DNA of 50,828 nt, taken from assembly GCA_910586295.1 (NCBI GenBank), contig CAJUGE010000103.1:1-50828 (forward strand), read 5' to 3'. Below the pieces are notes generated by a model, which searched no databases, was not told the DNA's origin, and saw only the letters and a list, made by a program, of their open reading frames with translations. Positions 18,339-26,850 of this stretch are shown piece after piece. Numbering within the stretch: the first letter of the stretch is position 1; every line of letters begins with the position of its first letter. A program made the translations under genes and the position numbers. This DNA is from an uncultured Bacilli bacterium (GTDB lineage Bacteria; Bacillota_I; Bacilli_A; RF39; UBA660).

Positions 18339-18917
18339 TTATTTTTTAGTTTTATGAAATTCTTCAAAGAACTCTCTTCTGGCCTTAGATTCTACTTTTT
18401 TAGCAGGTTCTAATTCTACGATATCTTTTATTTTTTTATAATTTTTCTTTTCTTCTTCAGTAAGTTTTCCTTCTTGTTTTCTTGTACGATAATACATTAG
18501 TTCTCCAAACATACAATCTGTACTCATATCCATAAACAAAGACATAAACTTCCACCAATGCAGCGTTTCTTTTTCTTCTATGTCTATATGATGTGTTTGA
18601 TTTATTCCAGTAAAAATATAATTACCATCTTTACTAAATGAATAAACTCTAGGTTTTTTGATTTTAGTATCTTGTTTTGATTCTTCGCCACAATTAAGAA
18701 ATTTAATCCCTTTCATCACAGCTTCTTCTAAATCTTCTCCAGGTATTTCTTCTTTATAAAGTGACTTAATTAAAACATACAGTTGCTCTTCATATAGCAA
18801 GTCTTCATCTTCAAACGCTAATATAATATTTAAATTAGTTCTATAATCATAATTAATATCGTATATCTTCCCATTAACTTTGATTTTAGTTGGTAACTTT
18901 TGCGTAAGAATGTTCAT
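18339..18917 (-). CDS. Gp15-family tail assembly chaperone
   Basis: The protein matches the bacteriophage Gp15 family: a short beta start (LPTKIKVNGKIYDINYDYRTN), LYEEQLYVLIKSLYKEE, the LHWWKFMSLFMDM core near residue 122, and a basic Lys-rich end. In siphophages the gene just before the tape measure encodes a chaperone that holds the tape measure for tail assembly. Its ATG overlaps the stop of the gene upstream (TAATG), which is a common arrangement of the two chaperone genes. A frameshift fusion was not evident. Confidence 0.88.
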   Translation of the reverse strand: MNILTQKLPTKIKVNGKIYDINYDYRTNLNIILAFEDEDLLYEEQLYVLIKSLYKEEIPGEDLEEAVMKGIKFLNCGEESKQDTKIKKPRVYSFSKDGNYIFTGINQTHHIDIEEKETLHWWKFMSLFMDMSTDCMFGELMYYRTRKQEGKLTEEEKKNYKKIKDIVELEPAKKVESKARREFFEEFHKTKK

Positions 18918-19378
18918 TAATCCATCACATCATTGTTTGCACTCGGTATGTATTTGCTTACCTTAGCTTGCTTATATTGTTTTATATAAGGCAAAACAAA
19001 TTCTATTAGTGGCATAAGGCTTTCTAAATCATTCGTACCTTGCGTAAAGCATAGTATAGTTTCTTCTCCAAATATTTCACTCAATTCATTGATTATCTTT
19101 TCAATAACACTATTTTCAATGTTAGTCGCTTCATTCCAATTGTTACAAACTTCTGAGAACTTTTCAAAATCTTCCAAAGTTTCTAATTCTCCCTCTGGTA
19201 CTTCTTCAATTTTAATATTATTTATTTTTCTTACAGCTTCTTGTATGTCTTTTAATATTATTGATAACTTACTCATTATTCTTGAGTCTTTTGGATTGAA
19301 TTTTATCTCTCCTAATACATTACCTTCCATGTCTTCTATATTTTCTCTTACAAAATTATTTTTGACTTTTAAAGCCAT
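18917..19378 (-). CDS. Tail assembly chaperone-like protein, 153 aa
   Basis: The protein begins KVNGDVVGEI-like (ENIEDMEGNVLGEIKFNPKD) and contains mostly helices with IFGEETILCFTQGTND near residue 110. This is the usual pattern of the first of two tail-chaperone genes between the tail tube and tape measure genes in Bacillota siphophages. It is soluble with no membrane segments. The stop overlaps the Gp15 start. Confidence 0.75.
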   Translation of the reverse strand: MALKVKNNFVRENIEDMEGNVLGEIKFNPKDSRIMSKLSIILKDIQEAVRKINNIKIEEVPEGELETLEDFEKFSEVCNNWNEATNIENSVIEKIINELSEIFGEETILCFTQGTNDLESLMPLIEFVLPYIKQYKQAKVSKYIPSANNDVMD

Positions 19379-19435
19379 TTATATCATCTCCTTCATAAAA
19401 TTTAAAAATAAGGAGGGGTTAGTCCCCCTCATAAA

Positions 19436-19987
19436 TTACGCTTCTGTTATTTTTGTAAATGCTTTTGTAGTAGGATTAAATGTACCATGTTCTTTGTTGC
19501 CTTTCCAATTAAGTGTTATAGGACTTTGTAAGTTAGAAGTATCTCCACCCCATGACTTTAAATCTACTACAGCACTTTCAGTAAATGCTCCATAACTTCC
19601 GTCAGTTTGTTTATCAGCTAAAGTTACTTCCATACATTGTAGTGTTGCCTTATCACCTACTAAATCATATTTAAACATGTTATACAGTATAGTTGATAAA
19701 ACATCATTACCTCTTACTACAACAGGATCTATTTCAGTTGTTTGAGCGCCTTTAGAATGTTTAATACTAGTTTTACCTAGTACATTATTCTTTGATTCTA
19801 CTTCATTATTTAATTCACGTGTTAACTCATCATTATCTTCTCCAAATGGTACCCATTCAGGTGTAGTTCCATATACTATACCATTTTCATCAACTGATGT
19901 GATGTTTGCATTAAAGAATGTTATATGCTCCTCTCTTGCAAATTCCTTATTTCCTGTTAATTTTTTTAATGTTCCTGTTTCTGCCAT
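19436..19987 (-). CDS. Major tail tube protein
   Basis: This 183-residue protein is in the position and of the size of a siphophage tail tube subunit. It is beta-rich with little helix, containing VVRGNDVLSTILYNMFKYDL, VTLADKQTDGSYGAF and the C-terminal TLNWKGNKEHGTFNPTTK. It lies between the tail terminator and the chaperone genes. In the assembled virion it forms stacked hexamers around the tape measure. The start overlaps the end of the tail-terminator gene by 22 bases. Confidence 0.85.
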   Translation of the reverse strand: MAETGTLKKLTGNKEFAREEHITFFNANITSVDENGIVYGTTPEWVPFGEDNDELTRELNNEVESKNNVLGKTSIKHSKGAQTTEIDPVVVRGNDVLSTILYNMFKYDLVGDKATLQCMEVTLADKQTDGSYGAFTESAVVDLKSWGGDTSNLQSPITLNWKGNKEHGTFNPTTKAFTKITEA

Positions 19988-20448
19988 ATACTTTCTTCCT
20001 CCTTTTCATATAGCAATGTACAACTCATTTGATATCTAGCAACAGTATTATCTTTGGTAGTTCCATACAAATATCCTGGAGCAGTAGTTTTTATTTCAAT
20101 TGCTCTTTCTCCATCATTTAATTCTGGAAGAATACCTTTTTTAGAATTTTGATATAACCATTCCTCTATTTTTTCAAATAAGTGCAAATTTTTAATATTT
20201 TGAGTATCTACAAGTGGGTTAAAAAAAGAACGACTTGCAATTATAAATTGACATTGTCGTTTCGTTTTTGTACCTAAAACATTCTTTTTTAATATCGTAG
20301 GTGCTTCCACTTTTTCTATTGACCAATACTCGTGGTCATTATTTTCACCAGTATTTAAATAATCAACATTTATTTTTGTTAACTCATTTAAATATGGACA
20401 CTTTTTAAAATATTCTTTAATACATTCAATTATCGCTTTATTTTCCAT
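19966..20448 (-). CDS. Tail terminator / minor capsid protein (PF12691-like)
   Basis: This 160-residue protein resembles the family named minor capsid protein from bacteriophage, which acts as tail terminator or tail-to-head joining ring. Landmarks are IIECIKEYFKKCPYLNEL, YWSIEKV, RQCQFIIASRSF and YQMSCTLLYEKEEE. The order connector, connector, connector, terminator, tube is standard. It overlaps both neighbours by short stretches, so the cluster is translated as one coupled unit. Confidence 0.85.
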   Translation of the reverse strand: MENKAIIECIKEYFKKCPYLNELTKINVDYLNTGENNDHEYWSIEKVEAPTILKKNVLGTKTKRQCQFIIASRSFFNPLVDTQNIKNLHLFEKIEEWLYQNSKKGILPELNDGERAIEIKTTAPGYLYGTTKDNTVARYQMSCTLLYEKEEESIWQKQEH

Positions 20449-20878
20449 TTATTATATTTTCAACTCCTTTGACTAATTCATCCATTTCAGTATTTATCAT
20501 TCTATCGAACCATTTTGAACCTCTTAAGCCACCACTGTGGTATACCAAATCACGTCCTTTAGGATCCATAATTTTTTGTGTGTTAGGTCTACTCCAAAAT
20601 CCATAATTAGGGCTAAAGAATGCTCCTTTTAACGTAATTGGATCTACCATAAGTTTTCCCTCATACAAATAATTTGCATCAGGTGTATTCCATATCACTT
20701 CTCCACTACCTGGTTTATTAGCATGTGGGGTATGAACATGTTTACCTGGCAAATAAGGTTCAGAATGATACAGTACAAAACTATCAATATATTTTTGTAC
20801 TTTACCTTCTTCATTAAGTCCTACTGATTTCATTAGATCTTTTACTGAAGGTAAATTTAAATGTGCCTTGATATTCAA
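20438..20878 (-). CDS. Head-tail joining / minor capsid protein, 146 aa
   Basis: The protein belongs by pattern to the phage minor capsid family next to tail terminators: YIDSFVLYHSEPYLPGKHVHTPH, TPDANYLYEGKLMVDP, and GLRGSKWFDRMINTEMDEL near the C-terminus. The ANYLYEGKL and GSKWFDRM motifs recall HK97 gp10-type neck proteins that assemble with the connector. It overlaps the upstream gene by 4 bases. Confidence 0.82.
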   Translation of the reverse strand: MNIKAHLNLPSVKDLMKSVGLNEEGKVQKYIDSFVLYHSEPYLPGKHVHTPHANKPGSGEVIWNTPDANYLYEGKLMVDPITLKGAFFSPNYGFWSRPNTQKIMDPKGRDLVYHSGGLRGSKWFDRMINTEMDELVKGVENIINGK

Positions 20879-21252
20879 TCTGTTACCTCTATGCTTTGCA
20901 ATTCTTCGCTACCATAATTATTAATGCTAATAGTCTTAATTAGAAAATAATCAGTATTAGTTCTTTGTATATCAGATAAATCTTCTATATCATCAAACTC
21001 ACCAATCACAACAACATCATTATTTTTCAATGTATAATTGTCACTTTTATCTTTTAATACTTTATAGCTATCAACATCAAGATAATCTTTCATTGCTATA
21101 TCAGAAAAGATAACATCATGAACAGACATATATTTTTCTCCTTTACCTTCTGGAGATATTACTTTCTTAGTTGTTGCAAATACATCAGTTACAACCTTTC
21201 TATAATAAGCATCATTAACTAGATTAAAAATAGTTATTGTATGTGGAAACAT
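20875..21252 (-). CDS. Head-tail connector (stopper-type), 125 aa
   Basis: This is a beta-rich protein beginning MFPHTITIFNLVNDAYYRKVV and ending with an IEVTD strand. The layout matches head-completion proteins of phages that have this capsid gene order (DUF6751/PF10665-type). It follows the adaptor and precedes the gp10-like neck protein. The assigned role, closing the connector channel, rests on gene order. Confidence 0.72.
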   Translation of the reverse strand: MFPHTITIFNLVNDAYYRKVVTDVFATTKKVISPEGKGEKYMSVHDVIFSDIAMKDYLDVDSYKVLKDKSDNYTLKNNDVVVIGEFDDIEDLSDIQRTNTDYFLIKTISINNYGSEELQSIEVTD

Positions 21253-21253
21253 A

Positions 21254-21649
21254 TTATATCCCCCTATACATTAAACCTGTATGCACTAAATGTCCATAAC
21301 AAATTCTATAACATTCTTTATCTAGTTCTTGGCTACTTAATATTTTGCTAGATTGTAAATTAGATTTATTCACATATGTTTTTGAATGTGGTCCAACAGT
21401 TTCACTTGCTACTTCATTATCATCAATAAGTTTAGTTTTAAGCTTTTCCTGTTCCACTAATAAATCAATAATTTCACAAACAGTATTTCTAATATTATCG
21501 TCTAATTTCGTTCCATCAATTTTATTAGATGTATAATAATTAATCTTACTACTTGCATTTAAAGAATATTTTTTAAATGAAGACTCAGGTATGCTAGAGT
21601 CTTCATTATTTTTTTTATAATAGTTATAATCAACTAATTCAGTTAGCAT
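21254..21649 (-). CDS. Head-tail adaptor-type protein, 131 aa
   Basis: The protein is mostly helical. It starts MLTELVDYNYYKKN, followed by FKKYSLNASSKINYYT, a central helix IRNTVCEIIDLLVEQEKL, and ends HLVHTGLMYRGI. This is the pattern of a connector adaptor that binds under the portal. It sits directly after the major capsid and coiled-coil genes, as adaptor genes do. Confidence 0.78.
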   Translation of the reverse strand: MLTELVDYNYYKKNNEDSSIPESSFKKYSLNASSKINYYTSNKIDGTKLDDNIRNTVCEIIDLLVEQEKLKTKLIDDNEVASETVGPHSKTYVNKSNLQSSKILSSQELDKECYRICYGHLVHTGLMYRGI

Positions 21650-21662
21650 ACCTCATCATCTC

Positions 21663-21893
21663 CTATTCATTTTTGTTTTTTGATTTTTTATCGTCCTCAG
21701 GAGTTTCTTTTTCTCCTTTAGTACCGTTATTTTCTAACTCTTCAATTTTAGATTTTAGTTTATCTCTTTCGCTTGTTACAGCCGCAAGATTATTTTCTAA
21801 CTCTTCAATTTTAGATTTTAGTTCTTTTAATTCTTTATTATTAGTTTTAGAAGCAACTTTATTTGTTGCTCCCATTCCTATAAATGTACTCAT
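21663..21893 (-). CDS. Small coiled-coil head protein with a tandem repeat
   Basis: This 76-residue protein is dominated by two copies of LKSKIEELENN in a coiled coil, then a charged tail (KGEKETPEDDKKSKNKNE). At DNA level a 34-bp stretch is repeated exactly at 21727-21760 and 21790-21823, so the coiled coil grew by a recent duplication. It lies between the major capsid and adaptor genes. It could be a capsid decoration or assembly factor, but no function is known. Confidence 0.75.
   Translation of the reverse strand: MSTFIGMGATNKVASKTNNKELKELKSKIEELENNLAAVTSERDKLKSKIEELENNGTKGEKETPEDDKKSKNKNE
21727..21823. repeat. Two exact 34-bp direct repeats inside the coiled-coil gene
   Basis: Copies at 21727-21760 and 21790-21823 are identical and in frame (63-base period, 21 codons). 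Recombination between them would delete 21 residues without breaking the frame. Confidence 0.9.
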
Positions 21894-21911
21894 TATTTAT
21901 TCCTCCTCATT

Positions 21912-22769
21912 TTACTCAGCAGTTTTATATGAACAATAAACACCAGCTAATTTATTTTCATAAACATGTCCATATAAATTGTTGTTACGATATTTAAACA
22001 CATTATCATCGCCATCTTGGTCTTCATCTGGTGTAAAGTATTTAATGAATTGTTCCATATGAACAACTGCAGCACTTCTTTCAACACATAAGAAGTTAAT
22101 TTCATTACCATCTGCAGCTTTAGCATAACCAAATTCAGTTTTACCATCTTTTAACTCAATTTTAGTATACATTCTGCTTTGTGGCATTTCGATAATTTGA
22201 GAGAATTTACTTAGTACGTCTTTAGATTTATAACTATCTAAATCGTCAATCAATCCTTTGTTTGTAGGAGTAATAAATAAAATTCTATTCTCTTTATCTA
22301 CTTCATCTTCGTCCATTTTATTAGTACATGCTCTTAATGCTGCTATAACATTTTCGCCAGTTTCTAAAGTTTCAGCTTTTGTGCTTATACCAGTAGTACC
22401 AGCTATTTTTGCTATACGTGCAGCATCTGTTTCTGGTACTACTTTAGTTCTAATAAATTCACTTGATAATTTAGCAAATGGAAGTTTTAAAGCTTCAACA
22501 TTATCCAATCTATCAATACGTAAATCTTGTGACCTTTCTTTATCATATCTAATAGTTTCCCATCTAAATGTTGTAGAACCTTTAGTGTATCCTGATTTTC
22601 TATCAAAATCTCCTAAAGCATCCATATCTAGTTTTGCGACTTTTATTTCACCGTTGTCGCCACGTTTAATTGTAGCCTCATCTCCCTCTAATACAGCAGT
22701 TTTTGAAGCTTGCTTGTACACCTTATCTAATAATGGTAAATAAACTGTACTTAATTCAATATTATTCAT
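21912..22769 (-). CDS. Major capsid protein
   Basis: This 285-residue protein is in the HK97-type capsid position after the scaffold gene. Landmarks are LSTVYLPLLDKVYKQ at the start, SGYTKGSTTFRWETIRYDKERSQDL, IRTKVVPETDAARIAKIAGT, LFITPTNKGLIDDLDSY, and the late block NFLCVERSAAVVHME. It forms the procapsid shell. It follows the scaffold gene by 3 bases and is probably the most abundant late product. Confidence 0.92.
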   Translation of the reverse strand: MNNIELSTVYLPLLDKVYKQASKTAVLEGDEATIKRGDNGEIKVAKLDMDALGDFDRKSGYTKGSTTFRWETIRYDKERSQDLRIDRLDNVEALKLPFAKLSSEFIRTKVVPETDAARIAKIAGTTGISTKAETLETGENVIAALRACTNKMDEDEVDKENRILFITPTNKGLIDDLDSYKSKDVLSKFSQIIEMPQSRMYTKIELKDGKTEFGYAKAADGNEINFLCVERSAAVVHMEQFIKYFTPDEDQDGDDNVFKYRNNNLYGHVYENKLAGVYCSYKTAE

Positions 22770-22772
22770 AAA

Positions 22773-23384
22773 TTATTTTTCCTTCCTTTCTTCTTTAAGT
22801 CCCATGACTTTCATAACTTCGTCCATAGAACTGTTATTTGTTGGAGTTGATATTTCAGTTGTGAATTTTGGATTCGCAACTTCGCTTTGGAATGCTCCAA
22901 CGTCATTCTTTTTAAGTTCTTCAAGCCATTCATTAGCACCTTGGAATTTTCCAGTTTGCTCATCATACTTAAAGTCTTTCTCGTTAAATTGTGCTATTAC
23001 TCCAGCTTTAGCTGATTCACTAGCAAACTTAACGTCATTAAAAAAAGCATTAGTTCTTTCATTCCTAATACTTTTCTTTTTCGCTTCTTCTTGAGACTCT
23101 ACAAGTTTATTGTATTTATCTTCCCAGTCAGTAGCAGATTTCTTAATGCTTTCAATATCCATATCTTTGTATGATTGAATTTCTTTGTTAGCATCTTCAA
23201 CTTGTGTTTTCAGTGTAGATATTTCTGTTTCTTTGTTATCAAATTTTTCTTTTGAAACATAATTACCTTCACTTAAATTCACTAATTTCATTGGTTTATC
23301 CTTATGTTCTTTGTTATAAGTGTCAACCTTTTCTTTGGCTTGTGAGTACAACTCCTCGCCTAGAATTTCTTTTAAAAATTCCAT
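22773..23384 (-). CDS. Phage GP20-type capsid scaffolding protein
   Basis: The protein has the Phage_GP20/DUF4355 pattern: MEFLKEILGEELYSQAKEKVDTY start (landmark ILGEELY), a long coiled coil (about residues 55-105), FFNDVKFASESAKAGVIAQF, and a short C-terminal capsid-binding part ending EVMKVMGLKEE. It guides capsid assembly and leaves before packaging. An unusually structured 190-base leader precedes it. Confidence 0.9.
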   Translation of the reverse strand: MEFLKEILGEELYSQAKEKVDTYNKEHKDKPMKLVNLSEGNYVSKEKFDNKETEISTLKTQVEDANKEIQSYKDMDIESIKKSATDWEDKYNKLVESQEEAKKKSIRNERTNAFFNDVKFASESAKAGVIAQFNEKDFKYDEQTGKFQGANEWLEELKKNDVGAFQSEVANPKFTTEISTPTNNSSMDEVMKVMGLKEERKEK

Positions 23385-23574
23385 ATCATCCTTTCTTACA
23401 CTGATTTAATTTAAACTCCTGTTCACTCAGGCACTGTGCACCTTGAATTTATATCTCGACAAGGTAGAGAAATTTAAACATAATAAAAGCCGATATTTCT
23501 ACCGACTTAAATAGTGCTACTTATAAGCACTAAAATAAGAGTAATTACTTACTCTCTATTTATTACTTATAAAA
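23385..23574 (-). ncRNA. Structured leader RNA upstream of the scaffold gene
   Basis: This is the only long noncoding gap in the head cluster. It holds hairpins 38 bases or less apart: AGAGTAA/TTACTCT (23538-23555, terminator-like on the minus strand with TTATTTT after it), TAGTGCT/AGCACTA (23512-23532), CAAGGT/ACCTTG (23440-23465) and CCTG/CAGG (23418-23431). Structured RNA motifs named GP20-a and GP20-b have been described upstream of GP20 genes. Whether this one fits either consensus was not tested. Confidence 0.5.
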
Positions 23575-23802
23575 TTAATTTTCATCTTCAGTAAAATCAT
23601 CTATAAAAAATCCTTTTCCTATTACTCCATACCCTTTGTTAAATTCTTCTAAACTCATTCCAGATAATGTTAGAAAATGTTCTATTACTTTTTTATCCCA
23701 TAAGTCACGTTCTAGTTTTCGTTCTTGATTCATTAATATGATTATGAAATCAATTAATTTTTTTGTTTTTAATAATTGCTCAATTAGTTCTTTATTCATC
23801 AT
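23575..23802 (-). CDS. Unknown small phage protein, 75 aa
   Basis: This is a helical protein with the motif LIEQLLKTKKLIDFIIILMNQER and a C-terminal acidic end. It is not recognised. The start overlaps the end of the minor capsid-peptidase gene by 11 bases, so expression is coupled to it. A pairing with the peptidase domain (as an inhibitor or immunity partner) is possible from position alone. Confidence 0.65.
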   Translation of the reverse strand: MMNKELIEQLLKTKKLIDFIIILMNQERKLERDLWDKKVIEHFLTLSGMSLEEFNKGYGVIGKGFFIDDFTEDEN

Positions 23803-25438
23803 TTATCACGCTCTCTATAAATTCAAATAACTTCATATCTTTTTCTTTAAGTAATTTTGGATTTTTATAATAATATTTAATACCTTCTGAAAAATATTCA
23901 AGTGCATTTTCAAAATTTAATTTACCATCTACAAAAGTATTATCTCTTATGTATATTCTAGTTTGATATTTACTTACAAAATTATCAAAACTTTTCAATG
24001 TGAAATAACTTCCAGTTGTATGATTTATTAATTCAAAATCTTCTATATTGTAATTTGAAAATTTATCTGTAAGTAGATTATTATATTTTTCTAATTCTTC
24101 TTCTGTAAAATTAAATTGTAATTTATGTCCTAATTCATGTATTAGATTATATTTATCTCCTTTAACACTTAAACATATTTTATCTTCATCTAAATCGAAA
24201 TAACTATAATTTTGATTTATTTCTATTATTTTAACACCTTTTGTTCTTTCTTGAAATCTTTTTGAAGTTATTTCTTTAGCTTCTTTTATGACTTCCTTTA
24301 AATGATTGCTCTCTTGTGATGTTTTTTCCACATACTCTCTATTATAATCTCTAGTTAAATTATTTTCTTTTAACCATTTATTAAACTCTTCATTTGTTGA
24401 ATGCAGTTTATTAGTAACCTTTGTATATTCTTCTTGATCTATATTTTTGGATGCTATTTTTCGTCTTTTTAATTCTCTTATTTTTCTTTCAAACGCTCTT
24501 TGTTTTTCTAATCGTTCATAAACTTCCTCGTTTTCCACTTCATCTATTCTATTAGGGATCTCTTCCCATTCCCATGTAGGTCTAAAATTATGATAACAGT
24601 TAATTCCTTTAAGCCCTAGCATCTCACCATACCCTGTTTTTTCATAGAAGTTATCATATTTATCGTTTGAACCATCAAGCATATATTTTTTACCTTGCCA
24701 CTCAGCGTGTGCTTCATAATCATGTTCCATATATTTGGTTCTTACTCTAGCACCTAAGTGTTGGTCAACATACACTAAGTTAGTTCCCATTTCTTTAGCA
24801 TGTTCTAATTCAGCATCCCCATTAAGTTTATTCATTCTTGTTACAACATCACGTCTAACCACTGCTTCTATTGAAATTGTCTTACCACTTTCATAAGTAG
24901 CTGCTTTAATACCTTCTTTTGCAAATTCTTTTATACCATCTCTTATTGACTCTGTATAAGTTTTTACTCCACTTGCTGTTTCAATGTAGGCTTTATTAAG
25001 TATCTTCATATAAGACTCTTTAGTATTTTCTATCGCTTTAGTATCAATTAGTTTAATTATGTTTTCAGTATCTTTTAATGCTTCATCTATTAAATTATTA
25101 ATCGCTACACTTTTAAATAAATCTTTAGGATTTACATTTATCATACCTTGCTCATAATAAGAAGTTAAAGTATCTAAATCTTCAATGTGGGTACCACTCT
25201 TATTTGCTATATTTTTAAGTACTTTTTCTATTTGTTTCTTATTCTTTTTAATTACTCTTAAGTTATCCCTATCTAACGCACCCATATCAGCGAGTTTTTC
25301 CAAATACCAATCTAATGAACCCTGAACACTTTTATATGTTTCTAGCCTTACTAAAACATTTTTGATAAGGTTTAATTCTATCTCGTCATATATATCAATT
25401 AATGGCTTTAATAATTTATCAAACTGTATCTTATTCAT
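23792..25438 (-). CDS. Phage minor capsid protein 2 fused to a C-terminal zinc metallopeptidase-like domain
   Basis: Residues 1 to about 330 match phage minor capsid protein 2: AAYESGKTISIEAVVRRDVVTRM-type core (landmarks AATYESGK and RRDVVTRMN), HEDYEAHAEWQGKKY-like EHDYEAHAEWQGKKY, and GINCYHNFRPTW. After a charged helical linker, residues about 350-548 form an extra domain with NLIHELGHKLQ near residue 434 (HExxH zinc site) and NALEYFSEGIKYYYKNP near residue 520, which supplies the third Glu ligand. The arrangement resembles anthrax-lethal-factor-like peptidases. The domain could be carried in the capsid and delivered with DNA, or it could process head proteins. Confidence 0.82.
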   Translation of the reverse strand: MNKIQFDKLLKPLIDIYDEIELNLIKNVLVRLETYKSVQGSLDWYLEKLADMGALDRDNLRVIKKNKKQIEKVLKNIANKSGTHIEDLDTLTSYYEQGMINVNPKDLFKSVAINNLIDEALKDTENIIKLIDTKAIENTKESYMKILNKAYIETASGVKTYTESIRDGIKEFAKEGIKAATYESGKTISIEAVVRRDVVTRMNKLNGDAELEHAKEMGTNLVYVDQHLGARVRTKYMEHDYEAHAEWQGKKYMLDGSNDKYDNFYEKTGYGEMLGLKGINCYHNFRPTWEWEEIPNRIDEVENEEVYERLEKQRAFERKIRELKRRKIASKNIDQEEYTKVTNKLHSTNEEFNKWLKENNLTRDYNREYVEKTSQESNHLKEVIKEAKEITSKRFQERTKGVKIIEINQNYSYFDLDEDKICLSVKGDKYNLIHELGHKLQFNFTEEELEKYNNLLTDKFSNYNIEDFELINHTTGSYFTLKSFDNFVSKYQTRIYIRDNTFVDGKLNFENALEYFSEGIKYYYKNPKLLKEKDMKLFEFIESVINDE

Positions 25439-26850
25439 TATTCCTCATCAGGTGAAGTTTCTTCTTGTTCTTCTTCTGTAAGTTTCCGATATTCTTTTTG
25501 TTTTTTGATAAACTCTATAGCATCTTGCTCTTTCATATTTCTAGTTTCCATAATGTATTGAACATCACTTGTAACTCCATTGTTTCTTTCTATTAACGAT
25601 TGATTTCTTGCTGTATCTTTATCGACCAATATGCTATCATCCCACTCGTGTTCTACGGTGTAATTTGGACTTACTGGTATCCCATAAAGTTTACATAAGA
25701 CATATATTCCGTAAACTAAATCATCGAACGCATGTTGTAGTGATTTTTGAATATTTGAAACTGTAATATAATAGCTTTGTTTTCTTTGTTTACTTTCTGT
25801 TGCAGTTTTTTCTACGACATCGGTTTTACAAAGTGTACCATGTTCTAAATGACATTGTTTCTCGGCTTGCATTAAATATTCATTTAAACCGTTAAATAGC
25901 GATGTTTCTCTTATTGCTGGGCTAAATACATTATAAGATTTTTCTTTTGTTTCATCGAATAGTAACTTCCTGAATAAACGTTGTTTTCCTTTTGGATAAA
26001 TAATATTACCTTTTTTATCTTTATCAAGTATACTTTCGTCAATATCAATAGCAAGCTCTGTTCCTTCAAATTCCCACAATGTTCTTGAGAATTGTTTATC
26101 GATTTCTTTACAAGTATCAATTGCATTATGATATATAGGCATTCCTATAGGGCATGAATTATCAATAGTATTTGCCGTTTTCATACTAGCAAAACCACCT
26201 ATTAATCTATCAACACCTTCAACGCAACTATTTTCTTGTATTTCTTTCCATTTATCGACATTTGCTAGTGATATACGACTTTCAAATATAACACCATCTT
26301 TACGACCTTTATATGCTATATTTCTAATGAACATTTTACCATCTTTTAATTCATTATGTTCAAGTCTAGTGTATACATTTGCTTCTTCAGTTATTTGGTC
26401 AATAATAATACATGATAGTAATTCTCCATCACCGTTAAATCTTACTGGAATAAATTTATCAGCTTGGATTACATTGATAACTATTTTTAAACCGTCATAA
26501 TATGGTCTAAAGAAAATACACGACTTACCAATCATGTATTCGGTGTTAGTTTGTATATTTTCTAAAAACTTTTGATATCTACCATTGATGTATTCATCAG
26601 AACATATACTTTTATATTCAACAACTACAGCCTCAGCGACTTTTTCACATATAGTCTTTGCTACATGCAATGAAGTTGTGTTTCTATCTATCCAAGGTTC
26701 TTGCTTGTTAAATATTTTAGACCATTCTTGAATTGCCTCTAACATATGTTTACTCGTTTGCATATCTAATCCAAAATCACTTATTATTTTATTGTAGTCA
26801 AACATTTTATTCCACCATCCTTTTATTTTACTAATCCAATCACGCATCAT
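25438..26850 (-). CDS. Portal protein (SPP1 gp6-type)
   Basis: This 470-residue protein forms the dodecameric ring at the capsid vertex through which DNA enters and leaves. It matches SPP1-type portals: NDFGLD-like FGLDMQTSKHMLEAI start, KTICEKVAEAVVVEY near residue 70, SCPIGMPIYHNAIDTCKEIDKQFS, and the crown region VEKTATESKQRKQSYYITVSN (landmark TATESKQ). ATG 26850 is taken because AGGAG stands 9 bases before it. Upstream TTG and ATG codons overlap that site. It overlaps the terminase end by 11 bases. Confidence 0.93.
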   Translation of the reverse strand: MMRDWISKIKGWWNKMFDYNKIISDFGLDMQTSKHMLEAIQEWSKIFNKQEPWIDRNTTSLHVAKTICEKVAEAVVVEYKSICSDEYINGRYQKFLENIQTNTEYMIGKSCIFFRPYYDGLKIVINVIQADKFIPVRFNGDGELLSCIIIDQITEEANVYTRLEHNELKDGKMFIRNIAYKGRKDGVIFESRISLANVDKWKEIQENSCVEGVDRLIGGFASMKTANTIDNSCPIGMPIYHNAIDTCKEIDKQFSRTLWEFEGTELAIDIDESILDKDKKGNIIYPKGKQRLFRKLLFDETKEKSYNVFSPAIRETSLFNGLNEYLMQAEKQCHLEHGTLCKTDVVEKTATESKQRKQSYYITVSNIQKSLQHAFDDLVYGIYVLCKLYGIPVSPNYTVEHEWDDSILVDKDTARNQSLIERNNGVTSDVQYIMETRNMKEQDAIEFIKKQKEYRKLTEEEQEETSPDEE

